DNA of 64,000 bases from an uncultured Eubacteriales bacterium (GCA_900549405.1 URNZ01000002.1:16849-80848), one strand, 5' to 3'. Positions 40,728 to 49,773 are shown, counted from the first letter of the stretch. The notes: a model not told the origin generated them from the letters alone. A program made the numbers and translations.

Positions 40728-43406
40728 TTACTCCCACTCATTCAATTCTAGTATTCTTTCATACACTCTTTGACAATTATTTCTGTCATTAAAAGCAAAA
40801 AAATTATCAATCCTAACTCGATATTCTTCCTTGAGTTTACATTCGTTTGTCATATATTCAATCATTTTGTTAACGGTATCTTCAAGGTTATATACTACCT
40901 CACCGAATCCATCTCGTTCATAATCAAAGTAGCCCTCTTGATAGTGATTTGTATCAAAATGAACATACAGCACCGGTTTCTGAAGATACGCAAAGTCAAA
41001 TGCGACAGAGGAAAAGTCTGTTACCAAAAGCTTGTTTTGTGCAAACATATCTCGATAAACCACGTCTGTTCCTCGCATTTTCACCTCGTTAGGGATTGAA
41101 AAATTATCAATGTAAGGGAAGAAAATCGGATGTGGAACAAAATTGATTTCATAACCCAGCCTATCCGCAGCCCCCAAAAGTTTTTTATTGTTTAAAAGAC
41201 CTTCGTAAAACTTATAATAAGCACTCTCTTTAAATCCAGGCTTCAAATCCCAGCGACTATCTTTGGGATGATAATCCCCGAAAAGATCACGCCGCCAAGT
41301 CGGCATTATTACAATGGCGTTTTTCTCTGCGTGATACAACCGATCATAGCGTGGAAGTCCTACAAGTGCGATTTCTTTTTTTGTGTACCCGTAAGTTGGG
41401 GTCTGCAATATTGATTCATACTCATCTTGCGCAGAACAGACAAACATTTTAATATTCTTATGGTATTTATTGGTTCCAGCCGAAACATCGTCTTTTGTCA
41501 CGCCATGCTGCAAAAAGACATATTTACACTCTTGCAACAAGTCTCGGTATGGCCCGTCATATCCCCGAAATGGGTTGTTAATTTCATCATGGCTATATGC
41601 TGAAATCGTATAGTCTGCTACAAGATATAATAGCTTGTGTTTCCATGACATATACGGAACAACTCTTCCGTATTGACCAAGTTTCTGATAATCGCTGGAA
41701 GATTTCTCAATCAAAAAATATGGAACAATATTTTTCGGTTTTTTATCCCTCAGGTATAAAAAGAATGCTTCTCCGTTATCATCTGCACGATTTGCCTTAT
41801 CTGAAAGCAACCAAATTTGCTTTCTCTTAAACATACGAAATACCTTCGCAAGACTTCTGGCAAACACGGCCTTTCTGTTTCCTGTCCTGTTTTTGCTCCA
41901 TAATTCATGCAAAAATGCAACTTCAAGTTTCAAACAGCCAAGCGCATTCACGGCAGAAATTGAAATTCTATTCTTCTGAACCATCAGCCTCCAACCGCAT
42001 TTTGCATAGTACGAATGTTCATAGCTCGGATCGATTGGCGTATAACCTTTAAATACAACATTTCGTTTCTCAATCAGATAATCATCTATGCTAATAAAAA
42101 ACCTGATATTATATGCTCTGACTACTTTGTTTAAGGGGATTTCGCAATCGAAGCCATAATAATTCAAGATAGGATGCCCTAATGCAGTCTCAGTTTCATG
42201 CCTGAATCGCTCTCTGCATTTATAAAGTTCTCCGTTCACCTCGGCATAGATACAGAATTCGTTTAATTCAATCGGAAAAAGAACTGTATATCCCTCAATT
42301 TTACAGCTATCTGACTTCATCGTCATAAACTCAATCGTAAACTGACAATTAGATATATAGTAGCAATTCGTATTTCCAAACCGAAGAAACATATCATCTT
42401 TTCGCTTAACTATGGCCGGCTTCTCGCTGTGTTTTTTCATTAACGCAAAGAGTTTATGCTCTTGCCATACTGATTTCTGTTCCAATATAATACTGTCATC
42501 AAGATACTGGAGAATACCTTTCAGCTTTTCCTTATATGTAACTTCTTCCTGCTCGGTCAGTATTCCGCTTGGGATGCTTTTTTGTTTGAATCTCCATTGC
42601 AAATCATAAGCTAAAGTATATTGCACAAATTTAGGCACATAGCCCAAAGATTCTTCGCAATATTGAATTATGCTCTCCTGGAAAAATTGAATATACGGTA
42701 AATACCAATTATATACTTGCTGCGATTGTTGAATTGCAGATCGCTCTCCAGTCGTCCGCTTTCTGTAGCAATACTTTGCCGTACTTACTGCACCAATGGC
42801 CCCTTTGTCCATCAGTATATGAATAAGTAGCTTTGCGTCCTCGGCAAAGGAGAGTCGGCAATCAAAATTGCGTCCTTTCATGCTGTCTGCCTTGACGAAT
42901 GTAGACGCCATACTGAGCTGGACCATAGAGTATTCCCGATACAAATCAATAACTCGGTTGCCCTTTGCAAACTTTCGATTCAGAGGGTGCTGTCCACTTT
43001 CTCCATCGAAGAAAAACAAAGGAATTGCTACAACATCTGTTTCGTTCGCATGTTCTTCAAAAAAACCATGAACTTCGGACATTACATTAGGTTCCAGCTT
43101 ATCATCCGAATCCATAAAATTATAGTATCGCCCCGTGGCATACTGTAACCCGGTATTTCTTGCAGAAGATACTCCTCCGTTTTCCTTATGAATGACCACC
43201 ACATTCTCTGGATACTGCGCCGCATATTCATCGCAGATTGCGCCGCTTTCGTCGGTAGAGCCGTCGTCGACCATGATCAACTGGATCTTTTCAAATCCAA
43301 AATCCTGCGCAATCAGGCTGTCCACCGCTTCTTTTAAGAACGGTTCCACATTATAGACTGCCATAATGACAGAAAACTCAAACGGAAAACTCATTTCTCT
43401 TTCCAC
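40728..43406 (-). CDS. Bifunctional GT2 glycosyltransferase / CDP-glycerol glycerophosphotransferase (TagF-like)
   Basis: Protein of 892 residues. Residues about 8-230 are a family 2 glycosyltransferase (SVIMAVYNVEPFLKEAV, MVDDGSTDESG near 46-56, and DSDDKLEPN). Residues about 540-890 are a TagF-type polyglycerol-phosphate polymerase domain with YVFLQHGVTKDD, LVGLPRYDRL, IVIMPTWRRDLFG, VPHPIFFPYID and LLVTDFSSVAFDFAYLQKPVLY. It probably adds both a sugar and phosphoglycerol (or similar polyol phosphate) to a surface polymer. The start is GTG 43406 with GAGGAG eight nt upstream; ATG 43394 is second choice. The gene is clearly more AT-rich than the window, suggesting transfer. Confidence 0.9.
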   Translation of the reverse strand: MEREMSFPFEFSVIMAVYNVEPFLKEAVDSLIAQDFGFEKIQLIMVDDGSTDESGAICDEYAAQYPENVVVIHKENGGVSSARNTGLQYATGRYYNFMDSDDKLEPNVMSEVHGFFEEHANETDVVAIPLFFFDGESGQHPLNRKFAKGNRVIDLYREYSMVQLSMASTFVKADSMKGRNFDCRLSFAEDAKLLIHILMDKGAIGAVSTAKYCYRKRTTGERSAIQQSQQVYNWYLPYIQFFQESIIQYCEESLGYVPKFVQYTLAYDLQWRFKQKSIPSGILTEQEEVTYKEKLKGILQYLDDSIILEQKSVWQEHKLFALMKKHSEKPAIVKRKDDMFLRFGNTNCYYISNCQFTIEFMTMKSDSCKIEGYTVLFPIELNEFCIYAEVNGELYKCRERFRHETETALGHPILNYYGFDCEIPLNKVVRAYNIRFFISIDDYLIEKRNVVFKGYTPIDPSYEHSYYAKCGWRLMVQKNRISISAVNALGCLKLEVAFLHELWSKNRTGNRKAVFARSLAKVFRMFKRKQIWLLSDKANRADDNGEAFFLYLRDKKPKNIVPYFLIEKSSSDYQKLGQYGRVVPYMSWKHKLLYLVADYTISAYSHDEINNPFRGYDGPYRDLLQECKYVFLQHGVTKDDVSAGTNKYHKNIKMFVCSAQDEYESILQTPTYGYTKKEIALVGLPRYDRLYHAEKNAIVIMPTWRRDLFGDYHPKDSRWDLKPGFKESAYYKFYEGLLNNKKLLGAADRLGYEINFVPHPIFFPYIDNFSIPNEVKMRGTDVVYRDMFAQNKLLVTDFSSVAFDFAYLQKPVLYVHFDTNHYQEGYFDYERDGFGEVVYNLEDTVNKMIEYMTNECKLKEEYRVRIDNFFAFNDRNNCQRVYERILELNEWE

Positions 43407-43418
43407 GTCCGCTTCTCC

Positions 43419-44474
43419 TCAACATTTTTTCTTGAACTTATAGGCCATCCAAGCCTTGATATATTTCAGGATATACTGAAATCCAATTTGCCCTGTCTCA
43501 AACTGCACCAGAACACGGTCACGGGGCAATATCTGCCGTCCCCGCTCGAAAAACTGTTCTGCGCTGATTGTTTCCAGCTCTTGCTCTGTAACACCCAGCT
43601 CGCCCAGACAGGCACCGGGTTGGGCACTCCAATCATACTGAAGCATGAACTGGCGGAACGACTGAAACGCCCGCCTTTGCCCCTCTCCCGATTCCATGCA
43701 GAATAAAAAGCCGGTCAAAAAGTCTGTCAACTCGTGATAGACATACTTTTTTGCCTCTTGAATCCCCGCTCGTTCGCTAATCTCCAGAAGTTTTCTCCGG
43801 CATTCCAAGTGCAATTCAAATAACTCTGGCCGATATTGGTGCGTCAAAGAGCTTTGCGGCCCAAGGTCATGGGACCAGTGATAATAAACGCATACAGGTA
43901 CATATGAGACCCGAGGAAAGGTCGCCGCCAATTCCGCGAGAAAAACAACATCTTCCCCCAGCTTCATGTCTTTAAAAGAAATAGAATGTTTTTCTATATA
44001 GCCCCGGCGAATCAACTTCGTCCACAGGCAGGGGACAAGAAACAGCGTCTGGAATGGGGTAAGCCCCTGCACTTTGCGGCTGTGTTGCTTTGTCACCCCG
44101 GCGGTATCCGAAGCATTCCTATAATCCCCTACTATCACGTCTATGTCATCCACATCGCTTTTTTCCAGGAATCTTCTATATGCGTTGGGCGGGACTGTGT
44201 CATCTCCATCACAAAATGCAATCCACTGCCCCTTCGCCTGGGCAATCGCATAATTTCTGGCCGCTGCAACACCGCTGTTTTTTTGATGAAATACACGCAG
44301 CCTAGGTTCTTTTTTCGCAATGGTGTCTAAAAGAAAACCTGTTTGATCGGTCGAACCATCGTCCACTGCAACGATCTCTAAATCTACCTCTTGAGACAGA
44401 ACCGATGCCATCGCCGCTTCCACATACGCTTCACAGTTATATACCGGAAATATGACGCTAATGCTCGGCGTCAT
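43419..44474 (-). CDS. Family 2 glycosyltransferase
   Basis: GT2 enzyme of 351 residues with SISVIFPVYNCEAYVEAAMASVLSQ, the nucleotide-binding VAVDDGSTDQT and metal-binding FCDGDDTVPPNAY. These are followed by LGEDVVFLAELAATFP, whose GED is a likely catalytic-base region. The C-terminus (about 240-351) is helical and basic, ending in a Lys-rich tail. It lies 12 bp before the TagF-like gene in the same operon. AT-rich. Sugar donor and acceptor are unknown. Confidence 0.9.
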   Translation of the reverse strand: MTPSISVIFPVYNCEAYVEAAMASVLSQEVDLEIVAVDDGSTDQTGFLLDTIAKKEPRLRVFHQKNSGVAAARNYAIAQAKGQWIAFCDGDDTVPPNAYRRFLEKSDVDDIDVIVGDYRNASDTAGVTKQHSRKVQGLTPFQTLFLVPCLWTKLIRRGYIEKHSISFKDMKLGEDVVFLAELAATFPRVSYVPVCVYYHWSHDLGPQSSLTHQYRPELFELHLECRRKLLEISERAGIQEAKKYVYHELTDFLTGFLFCMESGEGQRRAFQSFRQFMLQYDWSAQPGACLGELGVTEQELETISAEQFFERGRQILPRDRVLVQFETGQIGFQYILKYIKAWMAYKFKKKC

Positions 44475-44513
44475 CTGCGCTCATCCTTTCCCCCGCACCA
44501 ACAATCTCACTTT

Positions 44514-45509
44514 TCATATCTGTTTTTTGTTTCTATATTTCAAATAATTCCACATGCGCAAGGCCAAGCAATATGCCGGCCAACAAAACACGATCAACGC
44601 CCACTTGATCTGCTCTTTCAGCGAAAAAACACATTCCTTCCGCAGAGAAAAGTCTTTTCTCAATTCATCTCTCACCAATGCAATGGTATTTCTATGGTCG
44701 TGAGCCAAACCGTTTGCTGCGATTCTTGAACAGATCATAAATCGGTTTTTAATTGCTTCCCCTTTCAGAAATTGCAAATAGTCTTTTTCTTGTGCGAATT
44801 CTTCTTCAAGGTTTAAAAACGTTTCCCTGCACTGCAGAAGAATATCAAGGGAACCCCCTGCGTTGTATAAACTCTCTGGACGCTGACAATAGTGATACTT
44901 TGCTTCCGAACCTAGGGCAAGTCTCTCTGCTTTGCGTAAGACATGCAAAACAAAATCGATATCTTCACCAACCGAGAAATCTTCCCGAAATCGTAGGTTT
45001 TCTATTGCACCTGCCTTAAAAAGTTTGCACCAAACTTCGTTTGCGATCCCATTCCACATGGACGGTGTAATTTCCGACAGCAGGTCGATCGTCTGCGGTC
45101 CATGAAGTGAACCATATTCTTTGGCCACAAAGGCCCCGTTTTCCCAGTATCGCCCGCATTGCGCAACATCTGCCTGACAGGTCACGGCCAGGTTTTTCAG
45201 ATACTCGAACATATCATTTTCAATCCAATCATCTGAATCGACCCAGCCGATATATTCCCCGGATGCAGCTTCAAGCCCCGCATTCCGTGCAGACGACACC
45301 CCGCCGTTTACTTTGTGTATCACCCGGATTCGTCTGTCCCGTTTTGCATACGCATCGCAGATCGCACCGCTGTGATCCGGGGAACCATCGTCCACTAGGA
45401 TGATCTCCAAATTTCGATAGGTTTGGTTTACGATACTATCTAAACATCTGCGCAAGTACGCCTCAACTTTATAAACTGGAACGATGACCGATATCAAAGG
45501 TTCTTCCAT
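44514..45509 (-). CDS. Family 2 glycosyltransferase
   Basis: GT2 enzyme of 331 residues. Motifs are SVIVPVYKVEAYLRRCLDSIVNQTY, LVDDGSPDHSGAICD, GGVSSARNAGLEAASGEYIGWVDSDDWIE and VGEDIDFVLHVL. These put it with EpsH/EpsJ-like capsule glycosyltransferases. The C-terminal 70 residues hold a hydrophobic, membrane-associating helix (IKWALIVFCWPAYCLAL). It begins 4 bp after the preceding gene's stop. AT-rich like its neighbour. Confidence 0.9.
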   Translation of the reverse strand: MEEPLISVIVPVYKVEAYLRRCLDSIVNQTYRNLEIILVDDGSPDHSGAICDAYAKRDRRIRVIHKVNGGVSSARNAGLEAASGEYIGWVDSDDWIENDMFEYLKNLAVTCQADVAQCGRYWENGAFVAKEYGSLHGPQTIDLLSEITPSMWNGIANEVWCKLFKAGAIENLRFREDFSVGEDIDFVLHVLRKAERLALGSEAKYHYCQRPESLYNAGGSLDILLQCRETFLNLEEEFAQEKDYLQFLKGEAIKNRFMICSRIAANGLAHDHRNTIALVRDELRKDFSLRKECVFSLKEQIKWALIVFCWPAYCLALRMWNYLKYRNKKQI

Positions 45510-45513
45510 GTGC

Positions 45514-46617
45514 TTACCTCAAATATTTGTTCTTTATGAACGCTGCTGCATCATTGATGTCAAAGCCCGCAGCCTGCAGCTGACATACCTCTCCTGAGCG
45601 ATCGATCATTTCTTTCGAGAGCAGCGCTCCCGCCCACACCCCGGCGCCCTCATCCAGCGGCAGCCGGGTCACCAGCGGGGTGACCGCCGCCTCCGGGGGC
45701 ACGTGCTCCGAGCAGACCACCGGCAGCCCCGCCGCCTGGGCCTCGATGGCCACGATCCCCAGGCCCTCGAACAGGCTGGGGAAGGCGAACACGTCCATGG
45801 CCCACAGCAGCCGCTCCGGGTGCTGCGTCGTGCCGTAAAACAGCACCCGGTCCGCGACGCCCAGGCGCTCCGCTTTCTCCTTCAGCGCAGCTAAGTCACC
45901 GCCCTCGCCGATCAAAAGCAGGCGCAGGCCGGGCCGCAGCTTCGCCGCCTGGGCTAAGACGTCCAGCAGAAAGCTCTGGTTTTTCTGCTGGCACAGCCGC
46001 CCGATGTTCCCAATCACAAATTGGTCCGTCAGCCCCAGCTCCCGGCGGACGTCTTCCCGAACAGCGGCATGGAAGCGGAAGCGTTCTGTGTCGATACCGT
46101 TGGGGATAAACGTGAAGCCGCACCGGGCCAACAGCTCTGTCGGGAACAGGAACCGGGCCGCCCGCTCCGAGCAGGCCCAAAGCGCCGTGGCGTCCGCCGC
46201 GCAGCGCTGACTGTACCGGCGATGGAGCCACAGCTTCAGCGGACGGGTCAGGCTCTGCCGCAGGTCGGTGTTGTGGCTGTGGGCGATTCGCACTGGGACC
46301 CCGGCCTGCTTCGCCAGGTACGCGTAGTACAGGGACATTCCCTGAAAAATGTTCAGGTGGACCACGTCATAGCGTCGCTCCCGCAACAGAGCCGCAAAGT
46401 GCCGGTGGTTCTCCGGAAGGTTCCGCTGGCTGCCCGAGAGCTCCCGAAACCGGACCCCGTGCTCCCGCAGCGCCTGGGTGAACACGCTGTCTTTCAGCTG
46501 CGCGGCGACGATGTCCACCTCCAGGCCGGTCAGGTCCATGCGGAGGAGGATGTTGTGCAGAAAGGACTCAATGCCGCCGGACTCCCAGCTCTCGCAAAAG
46601 CAGCAAATTCGCCTCAT
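45514..46617 (-). CDS. Family 4 glycosyltransferase, first gene of the glycan cluster
   Basis: GT-B enzyme of 367 residues. N-terminal features are CCFCESWESGGIESFLHNIL and HLNIFQGMSLYYAYLAKQAGVPVRIAHSHNTD. C-terminal features are NIGRLCQQKNQSFLLDVL and FPSLFEGLGIVAIEAQAAGLPVVCSE (the E-x7-E donor-binding element). It resembles EpsF-type enzymes. GC content returns to the genome norm inside this gene except for its last codons, so the AT-rich block ends here. ATG 46617 has GGGAGTGAG upstream. A promoter and a recombinase gene lie just before it. Confidence 0.9.
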   Translation of the reverse strand: MRRICCFCESWESGGIESFLHNILLRMDLTGLEVDIVAAQLKDSVFTQALREHGVRFRELSGSQRNLPENHRHFAALLRERRYDVVHLNIFQGMSLYYAYLAKQAGVPVRIAHSHNTDLRQSLTRPLKLWLHRRYSQRCAADATALWACSERAARFLFPTELLARCGFTFIPNGIDTERFRFHAAVREDVRRELGLTDQFVIGNIGRLCQQKNQSFLLDVLAQAAKLRPGLRLLLIGEGGDLAALKEKAERLGVADRVLFYGTTQHPERLLWAMDVFAFPSLFEGLGIVAIEAQAAGLPVVCSEHVPPEAAVTPLVTRLPLDEGAGVWAGALLSKEMIDRSGEVCQLQAAGFDINDAAAFIKNKYLR

Positions 46618-46648
46618 CTCACTCCCACCCCACGTACAACCGCCACAA

Positions 46649-46789
46649 AATGATTCATAATTATTATTACGTAACAATTTAATGCGGCATAACAACATAG
46701 ATATTCTTTTATACCATAACACTTTTAGACAATAAAAACAAGGCTGAATGCGGGATATATGAGACGAAAATTAAATTATGAAAATCATT
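46649..46789. repeat. Imperfect inverted repeats flanking the glycan cluster promoter
   Basis: AATGATTCATAATT (46649-46662) and AATTATGAAAATCATT (46774-46789) are inverted copies apart from a 2-nt gap, about 111 bp apart. They bracket the promoter at 46708-46736. The right copy covers the stop codon of the recombinase gene. A direct repeat AATGCGG(C/G)ATA also lies inside (46681-46691, 46747-46757). Confidence 0.5.
46708..46736 (-). promoter_or_regulatory. Probable promoter of the glycan cluster
   Basis: On the minus strand, TTTATT (46731-46736), a 17-bp spacer, and TGG-TATAAA (46708-46713) as an extended -10. Confidence 0.65.
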
Positions 46790-47633
46790 GGACCAACCCC
46801 AGCTTATCCAGCTGCCGAAGGTACTCTTTCCCCGTGGACATGAGGTAAATCCGTGTGGTCTCAATGCTGCTGTGCCCCAGCACATCGGCCAGTCGGACCA
46901 CGTCGTGGCAGGAGCCATAGAAGGACCGGGCGAACAGGCTGCGGAGGTTGTGGGGGAACACCTTGGTCCGCTCCACGCCCGCCGCTTCGCAGAGGGCCTT
47001 CATGCGGGTCCAGATAGATTGTCGAGAGACCGGGAGACCGTCTTGGGTAAGAAAAATCTTGCCCGAGGCGATTTTTTGCTGTTTGGCGTACTTTTGCAGC
47101 TTGCGGCACAGGCGGCGAGGGAGCAGGATGGTCCGAATCTTGCCCTTCAGCGCAATCTCCGCTACGCCCGCCCGAATTGCCTCTACGGTGATGTACTTTA
47201 GTTCCCCCACCCGAATTCCAGTGGCACAGATGGTCTCTAAAATCAGCTCCATCCGCAGGTCGCCCTTCTCATGGGCCGCCTGGACCAGACGCTGGTACTC
47301 CTCCTTGGACAGATCTTTTTCGGATTTGCGAAACATCTGCCGCTGGAGCTTCAGATACTTCACCTTGCAATCCTCCCGGCCCATGCAGATGAAAAACTTG
47401 TTCACCGCCGCCAGCATGGCGTTTACGGAGATGGGGCGATAACCGGACTCGGACAGCGCCGTTTTCCACTCCATGGCCAGTTCCTTGGTGACGGCTCGGC
47501 CATCCGCCCACTCCGCAAAGCGGGTCAGAGAGCGGAGGTAGGCCTCGATGGTGCTTTCTTCTCGCTCGTCGTGGCGCAGGTAGTCCTCGAACTGGTCAAA
47601 TTCCCGCTCTGTCAGCTGTAACTTCTTTTTCAT
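46785..47633 (-). CDS. Tyrosine recombinase/integrase
   Basis: XerC/D-like site-specific recombinase of 282 residues. An N-terminal SAM-like DNA-binding domain (about 10-90) precedes the catalytic domain. All catalytic residues are seen: Arg141 (GIRVGEL), Lys165, His228 and Arg231 (FPHNLRSLF), His254 (LGHSS) and nucleophile Tyr263 (TRIYL). Start ATG 47633 follows GGAGGAC. There is no excisionase, phage or conjugation gene nearby. Its single copy beside a surface-polysaccharide promoter suggests a local DNA-inversion job rather than element integration, though chromosome-dimer or relic functions cannot be excluded. Confidence 0.92.
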   Translation of the reverse strand: MKKKLQLTEREFDQFEDYLRHDEREESTIEAYLRSLTRFAEWADGRAVTKELAMEWKTALSESGYRPISVNAMLAAVNKFFICMGREDCKVKYLKLQRQMFRKSEKDLSKEEYQRLVQAAHEKGDLRMELILETICATGIRVGELKYITVEAIRAGVAEIALKGKIRTILLPRRLCRKLQKYAKQQKIASGKIFLTQDGLPVSRQSIWTRMKALCEAAGVERTKVFPHNLRSLFARSFYGSCHDVVRLADVLGHSSIETTRIYLMSTGKEYLRQLDKLGLVQ

Positions 47634-47784
47634 GATAAAGTCCTCCAATATTAAGTGTTGAAACTATTGTAACAGCAGCAGGCAGAGCGGCGCTGATTTG
47701 GCCGAAAAGCACAGGATATCTTGGCAGGGGAGTGGGGCTGATTGGCTGCCCCCTAACCATTTTCCAGTTTACTTGGAAAAAGGA

Positions 47785-47813
47785 TTGACAACCGGTAACA
47801 AAAGTGTTACAAT
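47785..47813 (+). promoter_or_regulatory. Promoter with palindromic operator before the 96-residue protein
   Basis: TTGACA, a 17-bp spacer and TACAAT. Inside lies the perfect inverted repeat GTAACA-AAAG-TGTTAC (47795-47810), which overlaps the -10 and is a good operator candidate for an unknown repressor. Confidence 0.8.
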
Positions 47814-47848
47814 TCAGTTACAGTTTTAAATGACGAGGAGGAATTCCA

Positions 47849-48139
47849 TTGGCAAGCGAGAATATTCCTCTTTCCTATAAAGGGCACCCCCTGCGTCGGA
47901 AAGACAACCTGATTTATTACGGCACCATGGCCGAGAAATACATCGTGATGCTGCGGATCCTGTCCACCAAGAAGGTGGATGGCCTGGAGATGGCCGACAA
48001 AGTGGACGTTCAGCTCCAGCTCACCGACCCCGACCTGAAGAGCCGGGACCGGGTGGTCAAGAAGAGCGAGAAGGACAGCCTGTATTCCGCCATGGACGTG
48101 GCGTCTGTGTGGCTGGAACGGGCTCTGAGCTCCAAGTAA
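47849..48139 (+). CDS. Uncharacterised small protein
   Basis: Soluble protein of 96 residues with no signal peptide or membrane helix. I do not recognise a named family. It is charged, with a predicted beta-rich start (LSYKGHPLRRKDNLIYYG), a central strand-helix (KYIVMLRILSTKKVDGLEMADKVDVQLQL) and a helical end (SLYSAMDVASVWLERAL). The start is TTG 47849 with GAGGAGGAATT directly upstream, which is convincing. It shares a promoter with, and lies 54 bp before, the cell-wall hydrolase gene. Function unknown. Confidence 0.78.
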   Translation: MASENIPLSYKGHPLRRKDNLIYYGTMAEKYIVMLRILSTKKVDGLEMADKVDVQLQLTDPDLKSRDRVVKKSEKDSLYSAMDVASVWLERALSSK

Positions 48140-48193
48140 CAAACCTGCCGCTTGCAACAAGCTGCACCAGTAGAGAAAGGAAGGAACTCCGAC

Positions 48194-49162
48194 ATGCACT
48201 TTAATAAGACCTTTGCCGCCCGTATCCTTGCGGGCTTGATGATCGCCAGCACCATGGCTGTTCCCGCCATGGCCGTCAGCGGGACCGTGAACTCCGGCAA
48301 CACCACCCTGAACCTGCGGGAGGGGGCCAACACCGAGAGCAAGGTCCTGGCTGATCTGCAAAACGGCAGCAAGGTCGAAGTGCTTGCCACCGCCGAGAAC
48401 GGCTGGTATCAGATCGCCGTGGACGGTCTGACCGGCTTCGCCTTTGGCGAGTATCTCATTCTGGACGGGGCGGAGAACGCCGTCACCGCCGCCGCCTCCA
48501 GTTCCCCCGTAGAGGCTGCCGCCGCTGCGGAAGAGGTGGCCCAGGCCGCCGAGAGCGCCGTGCAGGCCACCCGCTATGGCCAGGTCATCGCTTCCAGCCT
48601 GTACATCCGCACCGGCGCCGGCACTAACTTTGACAAGGCCGGCAGCCTGAAGAACGGTGCCATCGTCACCATCACCGGCGAGAGCAACGGCTGGTACAAG
48701 ATCAGCTCCGGCTATGTGAGTTCTGACTACGTGTCCATCGTGGACGAGGCCACCGCCAAGGCCGCGCAGGCCGCCGCCGCCAACACCACCAACGGCCAGA
48801 AGATGGCCGAGTTCGCCCTGAAGTATGTGGGTTACCCCTACGTCTATGGCGGCAGCAGCCCCAAGGGCTTTGACTGCTCCGGCTTTGTGAAGTATGTGTG
48901 CAACCAGTTCGGTTACAACGTCAACCGCACCGCCTCCGCTCAGATGGACAACGGCACCTCCGTTTCCCGGGACCAGCTTCAGCCCGGCGACCTGGTGTTC
49001 TTCCGCAAGTCCGGTAGCTCCAGCCGCGCCTCTCACGTGGGCATCTATGTGGGCGGCGGCAAGTTCGTCCACGCCTCCACCTCTAAGGTGGGCGTCATCG
49101 TCAGCGGCCTGAACGAGGCTTACTACACCTCCGGTTTCGTGGGCGCCCGCCGCCTGGGCTAA
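48194..49162 (+). CDS. Secreted NlpC/P60 peptidoglycan hydrolase with two SH3 domains
   Basis: Cell-wall endopeptidase of 322 residues. A signal peptide is cleaved after about residue 27 (AMA). Two bacterial SH3 domains (about 29-92 and 126-184), joined by an Ala/Glu-rich linker, bind the wall. The C-terminal NlpC/P60 domain (about 200-322) has catalytic Cys228 (FDCSGFV), His281 (ASHVGIYVG) and His293 (FVHAS). These enzymes cleave D-Glu-to-diamino acid bonds in stem peptides. ATG 48194 has AAGGAAGGAAC upstream. Last gene before a strong terminator. Confidence 0.95.
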   Translation: MHFNKTFAARILAGLMIASTMAVPAMAVSGTVNSGNTTLNLREGANTESKVLADLQNGSKVEVLATAENGWYQIAVDGLTGFAFGEYLILDGAENAVTAAASSSPVEAAAAAEEVAQAAESAVQATRYGQVIASSLYIRTGAGTNFDKAGSLKNGAIVTITGESNGWYKISSGYVSSDYVSIVDEATAKAAQAAAANTTNGQKMAEFALKYVGYPYVYGGSSPKGFDCSGFVKYVCNQFGYNVNRTASAQMDNGTSVSRDQLQPGDLVFFRKSGSSSRASHVGIYVGGGKFVHASTSKVGVIVSGLNEAYYTSGFVGARRLG

Positions 49163-49194
49163 AGTTCCCCGACTAAATTAAAGTGCATACATAG

Positions 49195-49228
49195 CGCCCC
49201 GCTTCTGCGACGAGAAGCGGGGCGTTTT
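49195..49228 (+). terminator. Terminator after NlpC/P60 gene
   Basis: 12-bp stem CGCCCCGCTTCT / AGAAGCGGGGCG followed by TTTTCG. Confidence 0.88.
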
Positions 49229-49300
49229 CGCGTTTGTGTGTCAGCCTGTCAGGGATAAAAGATCCTAGAGCGGCATAGCCTTGATACTGGGTGATAGATC

Positions 49301-49768
49301 GTGAGACGAATTTTGCGCATTTTGCCCTGGGTGGCCCTGGCGGAGGGCGTGGGCGGGCTGTCTGCCTGGCTGACCAGGGAGGGGATGGCGGAGCTTGACG
49401 CCCTGCGCCAGCCGCCCCTGACCCCGCCCAGGGCGGTCTTCCCAGTGGTGTGGGCGGCGCTGTACGCCCTGATGGGCTGGGGCGCCGCCCGGGTGGCCGC
49501 AGCGGCGTCGGGACGGGCGCGAGCGAGGGCGCTGACCGCCTTCTTCTGCCAGCTGGTGGCCAACGCCCTGTGGACCGTCCTGTTCTTCGGCCTGGGCTGG
49601 CGGGGCACGGCGCTGCTGTGGCTGGTCATCCTGTGGGAACTGATCCTGTGGATGCTCCGGGCCTTTTCACAGGTGGACCCCCTGGCCGGGCGGCTCCAGC
49701 TGCCCTATCTGCTGTGGGTGACCTTTGCGGGGTATCTGAATCTGGGAATATGGTGGCTGAATCGGTAA
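49301..49768 (+). CDS. tspO: TspO/MBR family membrane protein
   Basis: Five-helix membrane protein of 155 residues of the translocator/peripheral benzodiazepine receptor family, which binds tetrapyrroles and other hydrophobic ligands. Family marks are QPPLTPPRAVFPVVWAALYALMGWGA after helix 1, FFCQLVANALWTVLFFGLGW, and LQLPYLLWVTFAGYLNLGIWWLNR at the end. The start is GTG 49301 with no strong ribosome site. Its role in anaerobes is unknown; porphyrin handling or stress response is suspected. Confidence 0.92.
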   Translation: MRRILRILPWVALAEGVGGLSAWLTREGMAELDALRQPPLTPPRAVFPVVWAALYALMGWGAARVAAAASGRARARALTAFFCQLVANALWTVLFFGLGWRGTALLWLVILWELILWMLRAFSQVDPLAGRLQLPYLLWVTFAGYLNLGIWWLNR

Positions 49769-49773
49769 AAAAG

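Noticed and set aside
46785..47633. Recombinase as evidence for a prophage or conjugative element
   Set aside because: No phage, mobilisation, excisionase or att-flanked cargo genes lie nearby, and there is no tRNA target. A local inversion role is more economical, though unproven.
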